Shown here piece after piece: positions 8,633 through 17,634 of a DNA stretch of 64,000 nt (position 1 is its first letter; every line of letters begins with the position of its first letter). The translations under genes were made by a program, and so were the position numbers. The DNA is from Bacillota bacterium (lineage in GTDB: Bacteria; Bacillota; Clostridia; Acetivibrionales; DSM-27016), in NCBI GenBank assembly GCA_023390115.1, contig JAEWDM010000024.1, positions 62,001 through 126,000 on the forward strand, given 5' to 3'. The notes under the pieces were generated by a model, which did no database searches, was not told where the DNA came from, and saw only the letters and a program-made list of their open reading frames with translations.

Positions 8633-10149
8633 TTCGTGCCACCTCCTAAGATTCCGGCATTGGTTTGGAGCTCTTTGCGAATAACTTTGCCTATATTATT
8701 CTTTGGCAGGCCCTCCGTCGTTATCTTCACATAAAGCGAAGCATTGCCGAAATGTGCTTTTTTCAGGCAAATATCCCGGATTTCCTGCTCGTTGAGAGAG
8801 TAATTTTTATTTACCACACAGTAAGCTGCTATTGCTTGTCCGGGTTCATCACTTGGAACCTCAACTATAGCGGACTCCATAATTTCGGGATGGGAACAGA
8901 TCAGGTTTTCCAGCTCGAGAGGATATATCTTGCCTGAATCGGTAATTATTACGTCTTCCTTTCGCCCGAGTATATATAAAAAGCCGTCGCTGTCCAGCTT
9001 GCCCATATCACCTGTGTGTATCCAGTTTTCCTTATATGAAGCATTGATTTCCGTTTCATTGCCCCAATAATTATTCATCATTCCGTCTGTGCGGACAACT
9101 ATTTCACCGGCTTGGCCCGGGGGCTGACGACTGCTTCCATCCATTATTTTAATATCCGCAAAAGGAAGGGGCGTGCCACATGCAAGTACGGGATCGGAGC
9201 CTGCAGAACCTTGCATATCCCACTGCCATGGGCTTCCGATGGAGACAATGCCAGCCTCCGTTTGGCCGTAAGACTGGTACAGAATATTACCGAAGACGTC
9301 CTTGATACCCTGTATGAGCTTGCCTGAAATGGGAGCGCCTCCGCTCATCAAGGCCTTTAAAGCTGGATGAGGGGATGGCCGGTTTGACAAACAGAAATTG
9401 ACAAGCGTATTTAAATCTGAGGGAGGGACGAACATATACGACACGTTTTCCTGTTTCATAGCTTCAAGGCACTTTGCAGGCTCAAAAGGGGAAAGCATAA
9501 TATTGCGTCCGCCTGCGGCCCATACCGGAAGGAACATATACCCGGAGGCGTGTGACATGGGGCTGACATGGAGAAAAGTATCGCCCGGTGTAATGGGGGG
9601 AAGTGGAAAAAACCAGTCACGCATGCTTATTATCCATCTCCTGTGTGTTATGCCTATCCCCTTGGGAAGACCCGAAGTACCTCCTGAATGCCGGATGATG
9701 AATAAATCATCGGCGTCTATGTCAATACCGGGCATTTCATGTGATTGGGAGGACAGCCACTCCTCATAGCCTTTATCCCTGACAATGATATGCTTAAGTC
9801 CTTGTACTTTTTCCACTTCCCTTAAGCGGGAGGGGCTTACTATGAGGGTACTGCAGCCTGTATGCCCCAGCATGTGTGAGTGCACCTCATAGCTGCTGCC
9901 CGAATATAGAGGCACACGCACCATATTGGCAATGGCGAGGCCTATATAAGCGTCTGCCGACTCAAGACAGTTATCCTCCAATACTCCGACTTTATCCTGC
10001 GGCTTAAGGCCCAATGACAGCAAGCCATTGGCAAAGCGTATGCCCCTGTACCATGCTTCAGAGAATGACATTCTGCGGCATCCGTCAATTATAGCCTCAC
10101 GCTCTGAATAAAACTTTGCGCTTCTGGCTAAAAGCTCTCTTACGTTCAT
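8629..10149 (-). CDS. AMP-binding acyl-CoA synthetase / acid-CoA ligase family protein
   Basis: This 506-aa ANL-superfamily adenylating enzyme has the A3 P-loop SGGTSGLPKG, the A5 motif YQSYGQTEAG, HTGDMGKLD (A7), and the C-terminal catalytic lysine in PKNNIGKVIRKEL. All core motifs are present, so it should be active. ATG 10149 follows an AGGTGA site and is preferred over an ATG at 10167. It is the first gene of a minus-strand operon that otherwise encodes sugar-phosphate enzymes, so it may activate a small carboxylic acid made by the pathway rather than a fatty acid. That is inference from context. Confidence 0.85.
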   Translation of the reverse strand: MNVRELLARSAKFYSEREAIIDGCRRMSFSEAWYRGIRFANGLLSLGLKPQDKVGVLEDNCLESADAYIGLAIANMVRVPLYSGSSYEVHSHMLGHTGCSTLIVSPSRLREVEKVQGLKHIIVRDKGYEEWLSSQSHEMPGIDIDADDLFIIRHSGGTSGLPKGIGITHRRWIISMRDWFFPLPPITPGDTFLHVSPMSHASGYMFLPVWAAGGRNIMLSPFEPAKCLEAMKQENVSYMFVPPSDLNTLVNFCLSNRPSPHPALKALMSGGAPISGKLIQGIKDVFGNILYQSYGQTEAGIVSIGSPWQWDMQGSAGSDPVLACGTPLPFADIKIMDGSSRQPPGQAGEIVVRTDGMMNNYWGNETEINASYKENWIHTGDMGKLDSDGFLYILGRKEDVIITDSGKIYPLELENLICSHPEIMESAIVEVPSDEPGQAIAAYCVVNKNYSLNEQEIRDICLKKAHFGNASLYVKITTEGLPKNNIGKVIRKELQTNAGILGGGTK

Positions 10150-10442
10150 AAACAGATCACCTTTCATTAATTTAATTGATTTTAGGATTTTATAAGATAT
10201 TTTGCGGAAACGTATAGTGCGGATAAGATATTATAGTATGCAGTAAAAAGCTGTATTAAATATATAGCTGTAAATATAGATTTCAAGTAAATAATAACAT
10301 TTATTTATATTTAAAGCAATAGATGGAGGAGCTTCTCAGGCTGGATGCTGTAACGCAGAGATTTTGCTGTATTGTTGATATGCGTCCCGGAATTTTGTTA
10401 AAATAAAGTATACAAATAAAAGCTTAAGGGGAGGTAATATTT

Positions 10443-11147
10443 ATGTCCGTTAGTTTGTCTAAAGAAGAAGTTAGGGCTAAGGTTGACTTGAGAAAGACTG
10501 TGCTGACGTCAGTTCTTGAAAAAAAGCCTCTGCTGTACCCGGTGAACCGTGTGGGTGTAGTGATAGATAAATCGGGGTCAATGCGAAAGGCATTTAAGGA
10601 GGGATATGTGCAGGAAGTGATTGAGAGGCTGTTTCCCATAGCTTTAGAGTTTGATGACAACGGTGAGCTGGATGTTTGGCTTTTTAACGATGAATATATA
10701 CGGATGCCTTCTGTTAACAGGGACAACCTGTATAACTATGTTCAGGATAATATCATGACAGGCATGGCGGCGAAGTTTTGGGGGCAGACAAAGTATGCTC
10801 CTGTAATGGAGGATGTATACACGAAATATGTACGGGAAGAGCCGTCAGACATTCCTTCGTATGTTATATTTATTACTGACGGCAATAATTCTGATAAGGC
10901 AAATACAAAAAATATCATAACAAGAGCCTCTGAGCAAAACATATTCTGGCAGTTTATCGGGATAGGGGATGAGAAGTTTGAGTTTTTGCAAAGGCTTGAC
11001 GGCCTTAAGGGCAGGACAGTGGATAACGCTAATTTTTTTGCTGCTAATGACATAAGCCTTACTGAGGACAGAGAGCTGTATGATTTACTGCTAAGCGAGT
11101 ATCCCGATTGGCAAATTGAAGCAAAAAGATTGGGCATATTGAAGTAA
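10443..11147 (+). CDS. VWA-domain protein (TerF/TerY-like)
   Basis: This 234-aa protein is almost entirely one von Willebrand factor A domain. The metal-ion-dependent adhesion site is complete: DxSxS as DKSGSM (Asp42, Ser44, Ser46), a Thr in GQTKYAP, and the later Asp in ITDGNNSD. There is no signal peptide or TM segment, so it is cytoplasmic. The domain resembles the VWA module of TerF-like stress/tellurite-associated proteins. An excellent GGGGAGG site precedes the ATG. There are no ter genes nearby. Its partner is unknown. Confidence 0.82.
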   Translation: MSVSLSKEEVRAKVDLRKTVLTSVLEKKPLLYPVNRVGVVIDKSGSMRKAFKEGYVQEVIERLFPIALEFDDNGELDVWLFNDEYIRMPSVNRDNLYNYVQDNIMTGMAAKFWGQTKYAPVMEDVYTKYVREEPSDIPSYVIFITDGNNSDKANTKNIITRASEQNIFWQFIGIGDEKFEFLQRLDGLKGRTVDNANFFAANDISLTEDRELYDLLLSEYPDWQIEAKRLGILK

Positions 11148-11153
11148 AGTAGG

Positions 11154-11196
11154 GGGGACGTTCCTCAACTAGGAGTTTTTTTGAGATGTATTCCCC
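11154..11196. repeat. Small inverted-repeat element, copy 2 (short form)
   Basis: GGGGACGTTCCTCAA at 11154-11168 faces TTGAGATGTATTCCCC at 11181-11196 across a short T-rich loop. The termini resemble those at 4714-4862 and 12141-12195. It fills the gap between the VWA gene and the nitrilase-family gene, and an in-frame ATG at 11186 lies inside it. Confidence 0.5.
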
Positions 11197-11218
11197 AAAA
11201 AAGGAGGGGGGTAAGCTA

Positions 11219-12121
11219 TTGTCAAATTCATTAAGGGTTGCGATAGCGCAGGCAAAACGGGATGCTATGGATTATAAATCAAATATGGAGAAAGGCTTGA
11301 ACATTGTCAGAGAGGCAAAAAAGCAGCAGGCCGATATTGTTTTGTTCCCGGAATGCTGGATTACCGGATATGAATTTCCTGATGTTGACAGATTTTTGCC
11401 TATAGAGGAAATAGTTAAACTGTCTGCGTATAAAAAATGGTGTGCCCTGGCGTTGGAGGATGACAGCCGGTTTATTAAGGCGTTTTGCAATATCGCAAAG
11501 GACTTGGACATTGGTGTGGTTATCACGGGCTATACAAGGGGTAAAAGGAGGCCTAGAAATTCAGCCTTTGTAATTAGCAGGAACGGTGAGGTTATTTTAA
11601 AATACAGCAAGGTGCATACTTGTGACTTCTCGGATGAGAGAATGCTTGAAAATGGCGATGAGTTTTATGTATGTGACTTTAGCGGAGTTAAAATAGGAAT
11701 TATGATTTGCTATGACAGGGAGTACCCTGAAAGCGCGAGAATACTTATGCTAAAGGGCGCGGAAATAATTTTGGTTCCTAATGATTGCGGGATAATGCCT
11801 GCACGAGTGCAAGCGCTGTCTACAAGGGCATATGAAAATATGACAGGGGTTGCCATGGCAAATCCGCCGGGTAAAAATGCGGGCTGTTCATGTGCGTTCA
11901 GTCCCATAGTCTGGGACAAAGACGGAAATCCGGCTGACAATACAATTGTTCTGGCTGATGACGTGACAGAGGGTATCTTACTTGCGGAATTCAATATGGA
12001 TGAGCTGAGAGCTTACCGCAGCCATGAGATGATGGGGAACACATTCCGCAAGGTTAAGGCGTATAAGGAATTGCTCAGCAATGAAGTAAAGGAGCCATTT
12101 TGCAGGAACGGCCGGAAATGA
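11219..12121 (+). CDS. Carbon-nitrogen hydrolase (nitrilase superfamily amidase)
   Basis: This protein of about 300 aa carries the Glu-Lys-Cys triad of the nitrilase superfamily: Glu45 in FPECWITG, Lys131 in YSKVHTCD and Cys164 in MICYDREYPES. The family usually hydrolyses small amides or carbamoyl groups in the cytoplasm. The start is placed at TTG 11219, nine bases after a strong AGGAGGGGG. An ATG at 11186 would add eleven residues encoded inside the inverted-repeat element and is considered less likely. The substrate cannot be predicted. Confidence 0.83.
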   Translation: MSNSLRVAIAQAKRDAMDYKSNMEKGLNIVREAKKQQADIVLFPECWITGYEFPDVDRFLPIEEIVKLSAYKKWCALALEDDSRFIKAFCNIAKDLDIGVVITGYTRGKRRPRNSAFVISRNGEVILKYSKVHTCDFSDERMLENGDEFYVCDFSGVKIGIMICYDREYPESARILMLKGAEIILVPNDCGIMPARVQALSTRAYENMTGVAMANPPGKNAGCSCAFSPIVWDKDGNPADNTIVLADDVTEGILLAEFNMDELRAYRSHEMMGNTFRKVKAYKELLSNEVKEPFCRNGRK

Positions 12122-12140
12122 CCTTTGTAGCGTTCGGGGT

Positions 12141-12195
12141 GGGATATTCCTCAAAAAAGCGCGGGTTTTTTTGCTTTATTGTTGAGGAATGTCCC
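12141..12195. repeat. Small inverted-repeat element, copy 3; hairpin after the nitrilase gene
   Basis: GGGATATTCCTCAA (12141-12154) pairs with TTGAGGAATGTCCC (12182-12195), with a loop that has its own T-run. It shares termini with two other copies in the window. Placed 20 bases after a stop codon, it could terminate transcription. Confidence 0.55.
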
Positions 12196-12260
12196 TATAA
12201 TCTTGCAGTGTACAAATCACTTACTTAAAGTATCTGGTTCATATTTGGCACAAAAGCACA

Positions 12261-12300
12261 AAAAATAGCGAGGTTCGATTTTTCGAACCTCGCTATTTTT
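12261..12300. terminator. Bidirectional rho-independent terminator
   Basis: A perfect 18-bp stem (AAAAATAGCGAGGTTCGA, 12261-12278, with its complement at 12283-12300) closes a four-base loop and ends in A and T runs on either side. It lies just past the 3' end of the minus-strand tRNA-Pro gene and can also stop transcription coming from the nitrilase gene. Confidence 0.9.
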
Positions 12301-12303
12301 CTA

Positions 12304-12383
12304 TGGTCGGAGTGACCTGACTTGAACAGGCGACCTCTTGCACCCCAAGCAAGCACTCTAGCCAAACTGAGCTACACCCCGAC
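12304..12383 (-). tRNA. tRNA-Pro (anticodon GGG)
   Basis: The reverse complement folds as a cloverleaf: acceptor GTCGGGG/CTCCGAC, a D arm with GCTCAG, an anticodon stem CTTGC/GCAAG around the loop TTGGGGT, and a T arm with TTCAAGT. The CCA tail is encoded. The anticodon GGG reads proline CCC/CCU codons. Confidence 0.93.
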
Positions 12384-12394
12384 AACGCTTAATT

Positions 12395-12423
12395 ATTATA
12401 GCACATGAATTTTTAAAAGGCAA
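12395..12423 (-). promoter_or_regulatory. Promoter of tRNA-Pro
   Basis: Reading the minus strand, a -35 TTGCCT (12418-12423) and a perfect -10 TATAAT (12395-12400) are separated by 17 bases, just upstream of the tRNA 5' end. Confidence 0.7.
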
Positions 12424-12534
12424 TATGTAAACAAAAAAATTTTTGTGAATATCCGTTATATGAATAATGTACTAAAAATATGGAAACAAATAAAAATAAG
12501 CTTGATTAGTAATAAAAAACAGGAGTTGAATAGT

Positions 12535-13395
12535 ATGGATGATGTCCAGAAAACTGTGTTGAATGGGCACGAAAATTTAAACGCACACAAAAGTGTGCAT
12601 TCAGGAAGAACAGGGGAATTGGGGAAAAAGAACTTAAAACATAAATTCAGCAGATATTCCGTTTTGATATGCATTTTTTTGGTTTTGATAGCAGGCCTCA
12701 TATTAAATAGCGTTTATATTTATAATAAATATATGGATGCAAAACAGCAGTATACCACAGCCTTTGAGAATATTAGCATGATATCGGCGGATAAGGAAGC
12801 CATCAGCGAGGAAAAGGAGAAAATATCGGAAGAGAATAACAAAATAAAAGAGGAGTACTCAAAAATAAACTCTCAGAATGAAGAGATACTTAAAAGGATA
12901 GATGAGATTCAGAAAAGCAATGAGGAGCTCTTAAAGAAAAACAGGGAATTGACGGAAGATAATATTGCTCTCCAAAATAGTTTAAAAATGGCTGCGTCCG
13001 TGGGCATAAAGCCCCAAAACTTTACCAAGTTTACGGGTATAAGCTCAAGAGGTGAGATAAAAAGAGGCGATTACTTGGGAAAGTTTACTATAACCGCATA
13101 TACCCCAAGCGCTGACGAGTGCGGAAACGACAAGGGAATAACCAATTCGGGAGAGCCCATAATACCCGGCATTTCTCTCGCTGTTGACGGAAAGTACTGG
13201 CCTTTCGGTACGGTGTTCTATATAAAAGGGTTGGGATATGCTGTGGCTATGGATACGGGAAGTGCTATAAAGGGAAAAAACAGGTTTGATTTTGCGGTGT
13301 TTGACAAAAAATTTGCACAGACTCTGGGTGTGAGAAAATGGGATGTGCACCTTGTAAAGATGGGAGACGGAAAGGCGGATAAGGTAGTAATTTAG
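12535..13395 (+). CDS. Membrane-anchored 3D-domain protein (cell-wall lytic type)
   Basis: This 286-aa protein has a cytoplasmic N-terminus, one TM segment at about residues 43-63, a Lys/Glu/Asn-rich coiled coil at about 75-155, and a C-terminal 3D domain. The 3D domain shows its conserved aspartates, including AMDTGSAIKG followed by RFDFAVF. The fold resembles MltA and the YocH/YuiC-type peptidoglycan transglycosylases, so it probably acts on cell wall outside the membrane. ATG 12535 follows an AGGAG site; a GTG at 12445 would give a longer form. Its place just ahead of the germination operon suggests a spore or cortex role, which is inferred. Confidence 0.82.
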   Translation: MDDVQKTVLNGHENLNAHKSVHSGRTGELGKKNLKHKFSRYSVLICIFLVLIAGLILNSVYIYNKYMDAKQQYTTAFENISMISADKEAISEEKEKISEENNKIKEEYSKINSQNEEILKRIDEIQKSNEELLKKNRELTEDNIALQNSLKMAASVGIKPQNFTKFTGISSRGEIKRGDYLGKFTITAYTPSADECGNDKGITNSGEPIIPGISLAVDGKYWPFGTVFYIKGLGYAVAMDTGSAIKGKNRFDFAVFDKKFAQTLGVRKWDVHLVKMGDGKADKVVI

Positions 13396-13453
13396 AATCT
13401 ATGTGCTTTAGCGTTTATACTAAAAAAACAAGCCTTTAGAGGGAGTGAGATGT

Positions 13454-15238
13454 TTGGAAGGGTATAAAAAAATAATAAAAAAACTGTTATTTTTTAGTGA
13501 GCCGAAAAAGAGGGAAAGGTTTGTTTTGACGGAAAGCAGTTCTAAGGAAAACAGAAGCGGGAGCAGTGCCGAAAAGGATAAGCAGTATAGAGCCAGAAGG
13601 CGGAAAGAGCCCGGAAGCATAAAAAAAATAGATCGTGACACCGGCGAAAGCAGCAAAAAAGAGAAGGAGATACAACGAGAGGATGAAAATAAAGACGAAA
13701 GCTCTGAGGTAAGCATATACCTTTCATATAATCTCGCTTCCATGAAAAGGCTTTATAATATCCCTGTGAACGGAGATGTGGTAATAAGAGAGTTTGATAT
13801 TATATTTAAAGACAAAGCAGCAGGGGCATTTATTATATTCTTTGACGGAATGACAGACAGAAAGGTTATAAATAATAATATACTTCAGCCGTTAATGATG
13901 CTTTCAAGTCTCGATATAAAGAAGGCTGAGGAGGATATTGGAGAGTATATAAAAAAACAAATACTTCCCCACAGCCAGATGAAGGAATTTACCTCATACA
14001 GAAAAATAATGGACGAGATAAATTTTGGAGGGTGTGCAATATTTGTAGACGGAATCGCCAAGGCGTTTACGGGGGATGTAAAGGGCTGGGAGCGCAGGGG
14101 GGTGGAGAGACCCAATACCGAGCTTGTAATCAGGGGGCCCCAGGAGGGATTTACAGAAACAATCAGGACTAATACCGCCCTTATAAGGAAAAGGCTTAAG
14201 GATGAAGACCTGATATGCCGGAATTTTGAGATAGGGCAAAGGAGTAATACCCCCTGTTCCATGATGTATATAAAGGATATTGCAAATGAGTCTCTGGTAG
14301 AGGAAGTGGCAAAAAGACTCAAAAGCCTCAAGGTGGATTATTTGTCCGATTCCGGAGAGCTTGAGCAATTTATAGAGGACAGCTCTTTTCTTCCGGCCCC
14401 CCAGGTAATTGCCACGGAAAGGCCGGACAGGGTGGCAAGTGCATTGACTGAGGGAAGAGTTGCCGTAATACTGCATGGAAGCCCGTTTGCCCTTATTATG
14501 CCGATTACCGCAGAGGATATGATTAAGTCGCCTGAGGACAAATATGTCAGGTTTCCGTATGGAAATTTGTTTCGTTTGATAAGGTATTTTGGAATTGCAC
14601 TGTCTCTTCTTCTGCCGGGTATGTATATAGCAATAACAAACTATCATCAGGAGATGATCCCTACCGATCTTCTGTTTTCTATAGAGGCGGCCAGGGAAAT
14701 GGTGCCTTTTCCCTCGGTGATTGAAATTCTTATTATGGAAATTGCATTTGAACTGATACGTGAGGCGGGGATAAGAATTCCCGGACCGATAGGCCCTACT
14801 CTCGGAATAATAGGGGCATTAATACTGGGACAGGCGGCAGTAGCGGCAAATATCGTAAGCCCTGTGCTGATTATCATAGTGGCGGTTACAGGGATAGGAT
14901 CTTTTGCAGCTCCTGACTTTTCACTTGCATTTGCTTTTAGAATACTTAGATTTGCGTTTATTATAATCGGGGCTATGGCGGGATTTCTCGGAATAACTAC
15001 CGGGCTGTTCATTTACGGTATATGGCTGGTCAGTGCAAAATCCTTTGGAGTCCCATTCCTGGCACCTTTTGCGCCAAAGGTATCGAGGGTTTTTACCGAC
15101 AGTATTTTAAGAGCGCCCATATGGAAGCAGGAGGACAGGCCTGATTACCTAAACCCAAAGGATGATCAAAGGCAGGCGCCAATAAGCAGAGGTTGGTTGG
15201 ATAACAGCCCGAAGGGGGAAAATGAGGATGAGCAGTAA
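13454..15238 (+). CDS. GerA-type spore germination receptor, A subunit
   Basis: This protein of about 594 aa has a charged Lys/Glu/Ser-rich N-terminal tail (to about 85), the soluble germinant-binding GerA region with the NxxTP segment NTPC, and a membrane region with several TM segments from about residue 365 to 520. A PFPSVIEILIMEIAFELIREA block typical of the family is present. The start is uncertain: TTG 13454 has GAGGG ten bases upstream, and GTG 13445 is an alternative. The subunit sits in the spore inner membrane and senses nutrients. It overlaps the B-subunit gene by 17 bases. Confidence 0.92.
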   Translation: MEGYKKIIKKLLFFSEPKKRERFVLTESSSKENRSGSSAEKDKQYRARRRKEPGSIKKIDRDTGESSKKEKEIQREDENKDESSEVSIYLSYNLASMKRLYNIPVNGDVVIREFDIIFKDKAAGAFIIFFDGMTDRKVINNNILQPLMMLSSLDIKKAEEDIGEYIKKQILPHSQMKEFTSYRKIMDEINFGGCAIFVDGIAKAFTGDVKGWERRGVERPNTELVIRGPQEGFTETIRTNTALIRKRLKDEDLICRNFEIGQRSNTPCSMMYIKDIANESLVEEVAKRLKSLKVDYLSDSGELEQFIEDSSFLPAPQVIATERPDRVASALTEGRVAVILHGSPFALIMPITAEDMIKSPEDKYVRFPYGNLFRLIRYFGIALSLLLPGMYIAITNYHQEMIPTDLLFSIEAAREMVPFPSVIEILIMEIAFELIREAGIRIPGPIGPTLGIIGALILGQAAVAANIVSPVLIIIVAVTGIGSFAAPDFSLAFAFRILRFAFIIIGAMAGFLGITTGLFIYGIWLVSAKSFGVPFLAPFAPKVSRVFTDSILRAPIWKQEDRPDYLNPKDDQRQAPISRGWLDNSPKGENEDEQ

Positions 15239-16346
15239 AATCATATTCGGAAAATGGGAAGGAACCGTACTTCTCCTTAACCTTTTATATACGCAGATAA
15301 TACTGGGCTTTCCCAGGGTCATGACAGAAACGGCAGGGACTGCGGCATGGATTACAATTATTTATGCTTCTGTTATTATGCTTCTGGCATTCTGGTTGAT
15401 TTCGAAGCTTTATTCACGTTTTGAGGGGATGGATATTATCGATATAAGCCAAATTGCGGGAGGCGGAGCTTTTAGGATAATAACAGGCCTGGTGATGACA
15501 GCATATCTTGTGTATATAATTTCTATTGTGCTCAGAGAATTTGCAGAGGATATGAAGGTGATAATACTGCCCGAATCCCCAATAAGCTTTGTAACTCTTT
15601 TTTTTGTGGCAGGAATGATTGTGGGCGCATATCTGGGCCTGGAGGCTATAGTAAGGCTTGGAGCAATTGTTGTGCCTTTGATAACGGCAGGCTTTTTGTT
15701 TATTACAATAGGAGTTTATCCGTATTATAACGCATCAAATCTTTTTCCTATATTGGGTACCGGGCCTCAAAAAATTTTTGGCGAGGGCTTTTTTAAAATT
15801 TCCATATTTTCCGCAGTATCAATTTTGTTTTTTATTGCTCCTTATATAAGGACAAATAAAGAGTTTAAAATAATAGGCTATAGTTCTATTTTAATATCAT
15901 CATGCATGTTTCTTTGGAGTGTGGTGTCGTATCTTATGGTTTTCCCATACACAGTTTCTGTTGAGAATTTTCTGCCCATATACCAGATGGCCAGGCTTAT
16001 AAACTATGGGAGATTTTTCCAGAGGGTGGAGTCGGTTTTTGTATTTATATGGGCTGCGACTGCGCTTTTATATCTGACGGGAGCCTTCTATTTTATAACC
16101 CATGTGTTTAGGAAAACCTTTAAGCTTGAATATGAAAAGCCCTTGATAGTACCCTTTGCAGTACTTGTTTTTAATATAAGCCTTCTTCCTCCCAATCTTG
16201 CGACGGCCATACAGCTTGAGGAGGAATACTTCAGAAAATATATATGGATAATTACAGTCGTTTTTCCTATTATAATATTGAGCATAGCGAATATTTCACA
16301 GAAAAGAAAAAAGGGAGAGAATAAAAGTGAAAAAGCCGCTGAGTAG
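15222..16346 (+). CDS. GerB-type germination permease, B subunit
   Basis: This 374-aa integral membrane protein has about ten hydrophobic segments and belongs to the APC-type amino-acid permease fold typical of spore germination B subunits. It starts inside the A-subunit gene at ATG 15222 (ATG 15228 also possible) after an AAGGGGGAA site. The end overlaps the C-subunit gene by 20 bases, showing tight coupling. It probably forms the germinant-binding and ion-release part of the receptor in the spore inner membrane. Confidence 0.9.
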   Translation: MRMSSKIIFGKWEGTVLLLNLLYTQIILGFPRVMTETAGTAAWITIIYASVIMLLAFWLISKLYSRFEGMDIIDISQIAGGGAFRIITGLVMTAYLVYIISIVLREFAEDMKVIILPESPISFVTLFFVAGMIVGAYLGLEAIVRLGAIVVPLITAGFLFITIGVYPYYNASNLFPILGTGPQKIFGEGFFKISIFSAVSILFFIAPYIRTNKEFKIIGYSSILISSCMFLWSVVSYLMVFPYTVSVENFLPIYQMARLINYGRFFQRVESVFVFIWAATALLYLTGAFYFITHVFRKTFKLEYEKPLIVPFAVLVFNISLLPPNLATAIQLEEEYFRKYIWIITVVFPIIILSIANISQKRKKGENKSEKAAE

Positions 16347-17634
16347 CATTGCAGGTATAATAATCATTCTTGCCATCCTTTGCATTGCTCTTACGGGGTG
16401 CTATGACAGCCGTGAGATTGATGACATGGCATACGTTGTTGCAATAGGTCTGGATACCGGAAAAACCAATAAGCTTATGATGACCCTTCAGATTGTTGTG
16501 CCTCCTAAAATTAAGGGAGGAGAAGGCGGGGGGGGAGGAGATACCAAAGAGGGATCCCAAATTATAACGCTGGAGGCGCCCACGATATATTCAGGACTTA
16601 ACATGGCCAACAACTTTATAAGCAGGCAGATTAATCTTTCTCATACAAAGGTGCTTGTGTTTTCGGAGGAATTTGCAAGAAATGGCGTAGCCGATCTTAT
16701 TATTGCACTTCCAAAGGGAAGGGAGTTCCGTCCCACGGTAAATATACTTGTAGCCAAGGGGACTGCCATGGATTATATAAAGAGCATCAACCCAGAGCTG
16801 GAGGGCAACCCTGCAAAGTATTACGAGCTGAATAACATCTCTCACCTCTACACGGGGTTTACTGCCGATACGGTGTTTCACAATTTTTACGTTCAGAGCA
16901 AATCTCTTTCAATTCAGCCTGTTGCAACCCTTGCTGGAGTTTCAAAATATAAATCTCCCGAGGAGCTTTCTGTTGCCGACTCTACATATAAGGAGAAAGG
17001 AAGAGAGGCGCCTCTTGAGGGAGACTTTAAGGCGGGAAGCCTGCCCAAGTCAGGGAGCGTTCAAAGCGAGATAATGGGCTTGGCGGTATTTGACAAAGGG
17101 AAAATGGTTGGTGAGTTAGATGGTGAGCAAACCATGGATTATCTTATGGTGAGAGGAAAATTTAATAAGGCTTATGTAACAATGCCCGATCCGATAGAAA
17201 AAGACCGGTTTGTAATTTTAAATATAAAGCAGGCAAGAAAGCCGCACAACACAGTTAAAATGGTCAATGACAAGCCTGTTATAGATGTCAGGATAATGCT
17301 TGAGGGAGATATTACAGTTATACAGAGCGGTATAAACTATGAAAGTCCTGAAAAGATGAGCATACTTGAAAAGGGCTATGAGGAGTTTATAAAAAAGGGC
17401 GTTTCGGACTTCCTGATAATGACCGCAGAGGGTTTCGAAAGCGATATCTGCGGCCTGGGAGGAAGCATGAAAAAGAATTTTCTTACATGGGATCAGTGGG
17501 AGGAGTTCAAATGGCTTTCAAGATATAAGGAATCTACCTTTAATGTGAGTGTGGATGTAAAAATAAGAAGGCCGGGACTCACCATCAGGTCATCGCCGAT
17601 AACCTCAACAGAAGGGGAGATGTACGCGCAATGA
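16327..17634 (+). CDS. Ger(x)C-family germination lipoprotein, C subunit
   Basis: This 435-aa lipoprotein starts at GTG 16327. A signal peptide ends in the lipobox LTGC near residue 24, followed at once by the family-typical YDSREIDDMAYV. A Gly-rich insert (GGEGGGGGD) lies near residue 65. A conserved Ger(x)C C-terminal domain with EAEG-type and W-rich segments follows. It completes the A-B-C receptor. Its stop codon overlaps the start of a fourth, short gene (ATGA). Confidence 0.92.
   Translation: MKKPLSSIAGIIIILAILCIALTGCYDSREIDDMAYVVAIGLDTGKTNKLMMTLQIVVPPKIKGGEGGGGGDTKEGSQIITLEAPTIYSGLNMANNFISRQINLSHTKVLVFSEEFARNGVADLIIALPKGREFRPTVNILVAKGTAMDYIKSINPELEGNPAKYYELNNISHLYTGFTADTVFHNFYVQSKSLSIQPVATLAGVSKYKSPEELSVADSTYKEKGREAPLEGDFKAGSLPKSGSVQSEIMGLAVFDKGKMVGELDGEQTMDYLMVRGKFNKAYVTMPDPIEKDRFVILNIKQARKPHNTVKMVNDKPVIDVRIMLEGDITVIQSGINYESPEKMSILEKGYEEFIKKGVSDFLIMTAEGFESDICGLGGSMKKNFLTWDQWEEFKWLSRYKESTFNVSVDVKIRRPGLTIRSSPITSTEGEMYAQ

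Noticed and set aside
11186..11218. ATG start for the nitrilase-family gene inside the repeat
   Set aside because: It adds eleven residues from the repeat; TTG 11219 follows a much stronger AGGAGGGGG and fits the family N-terminus.
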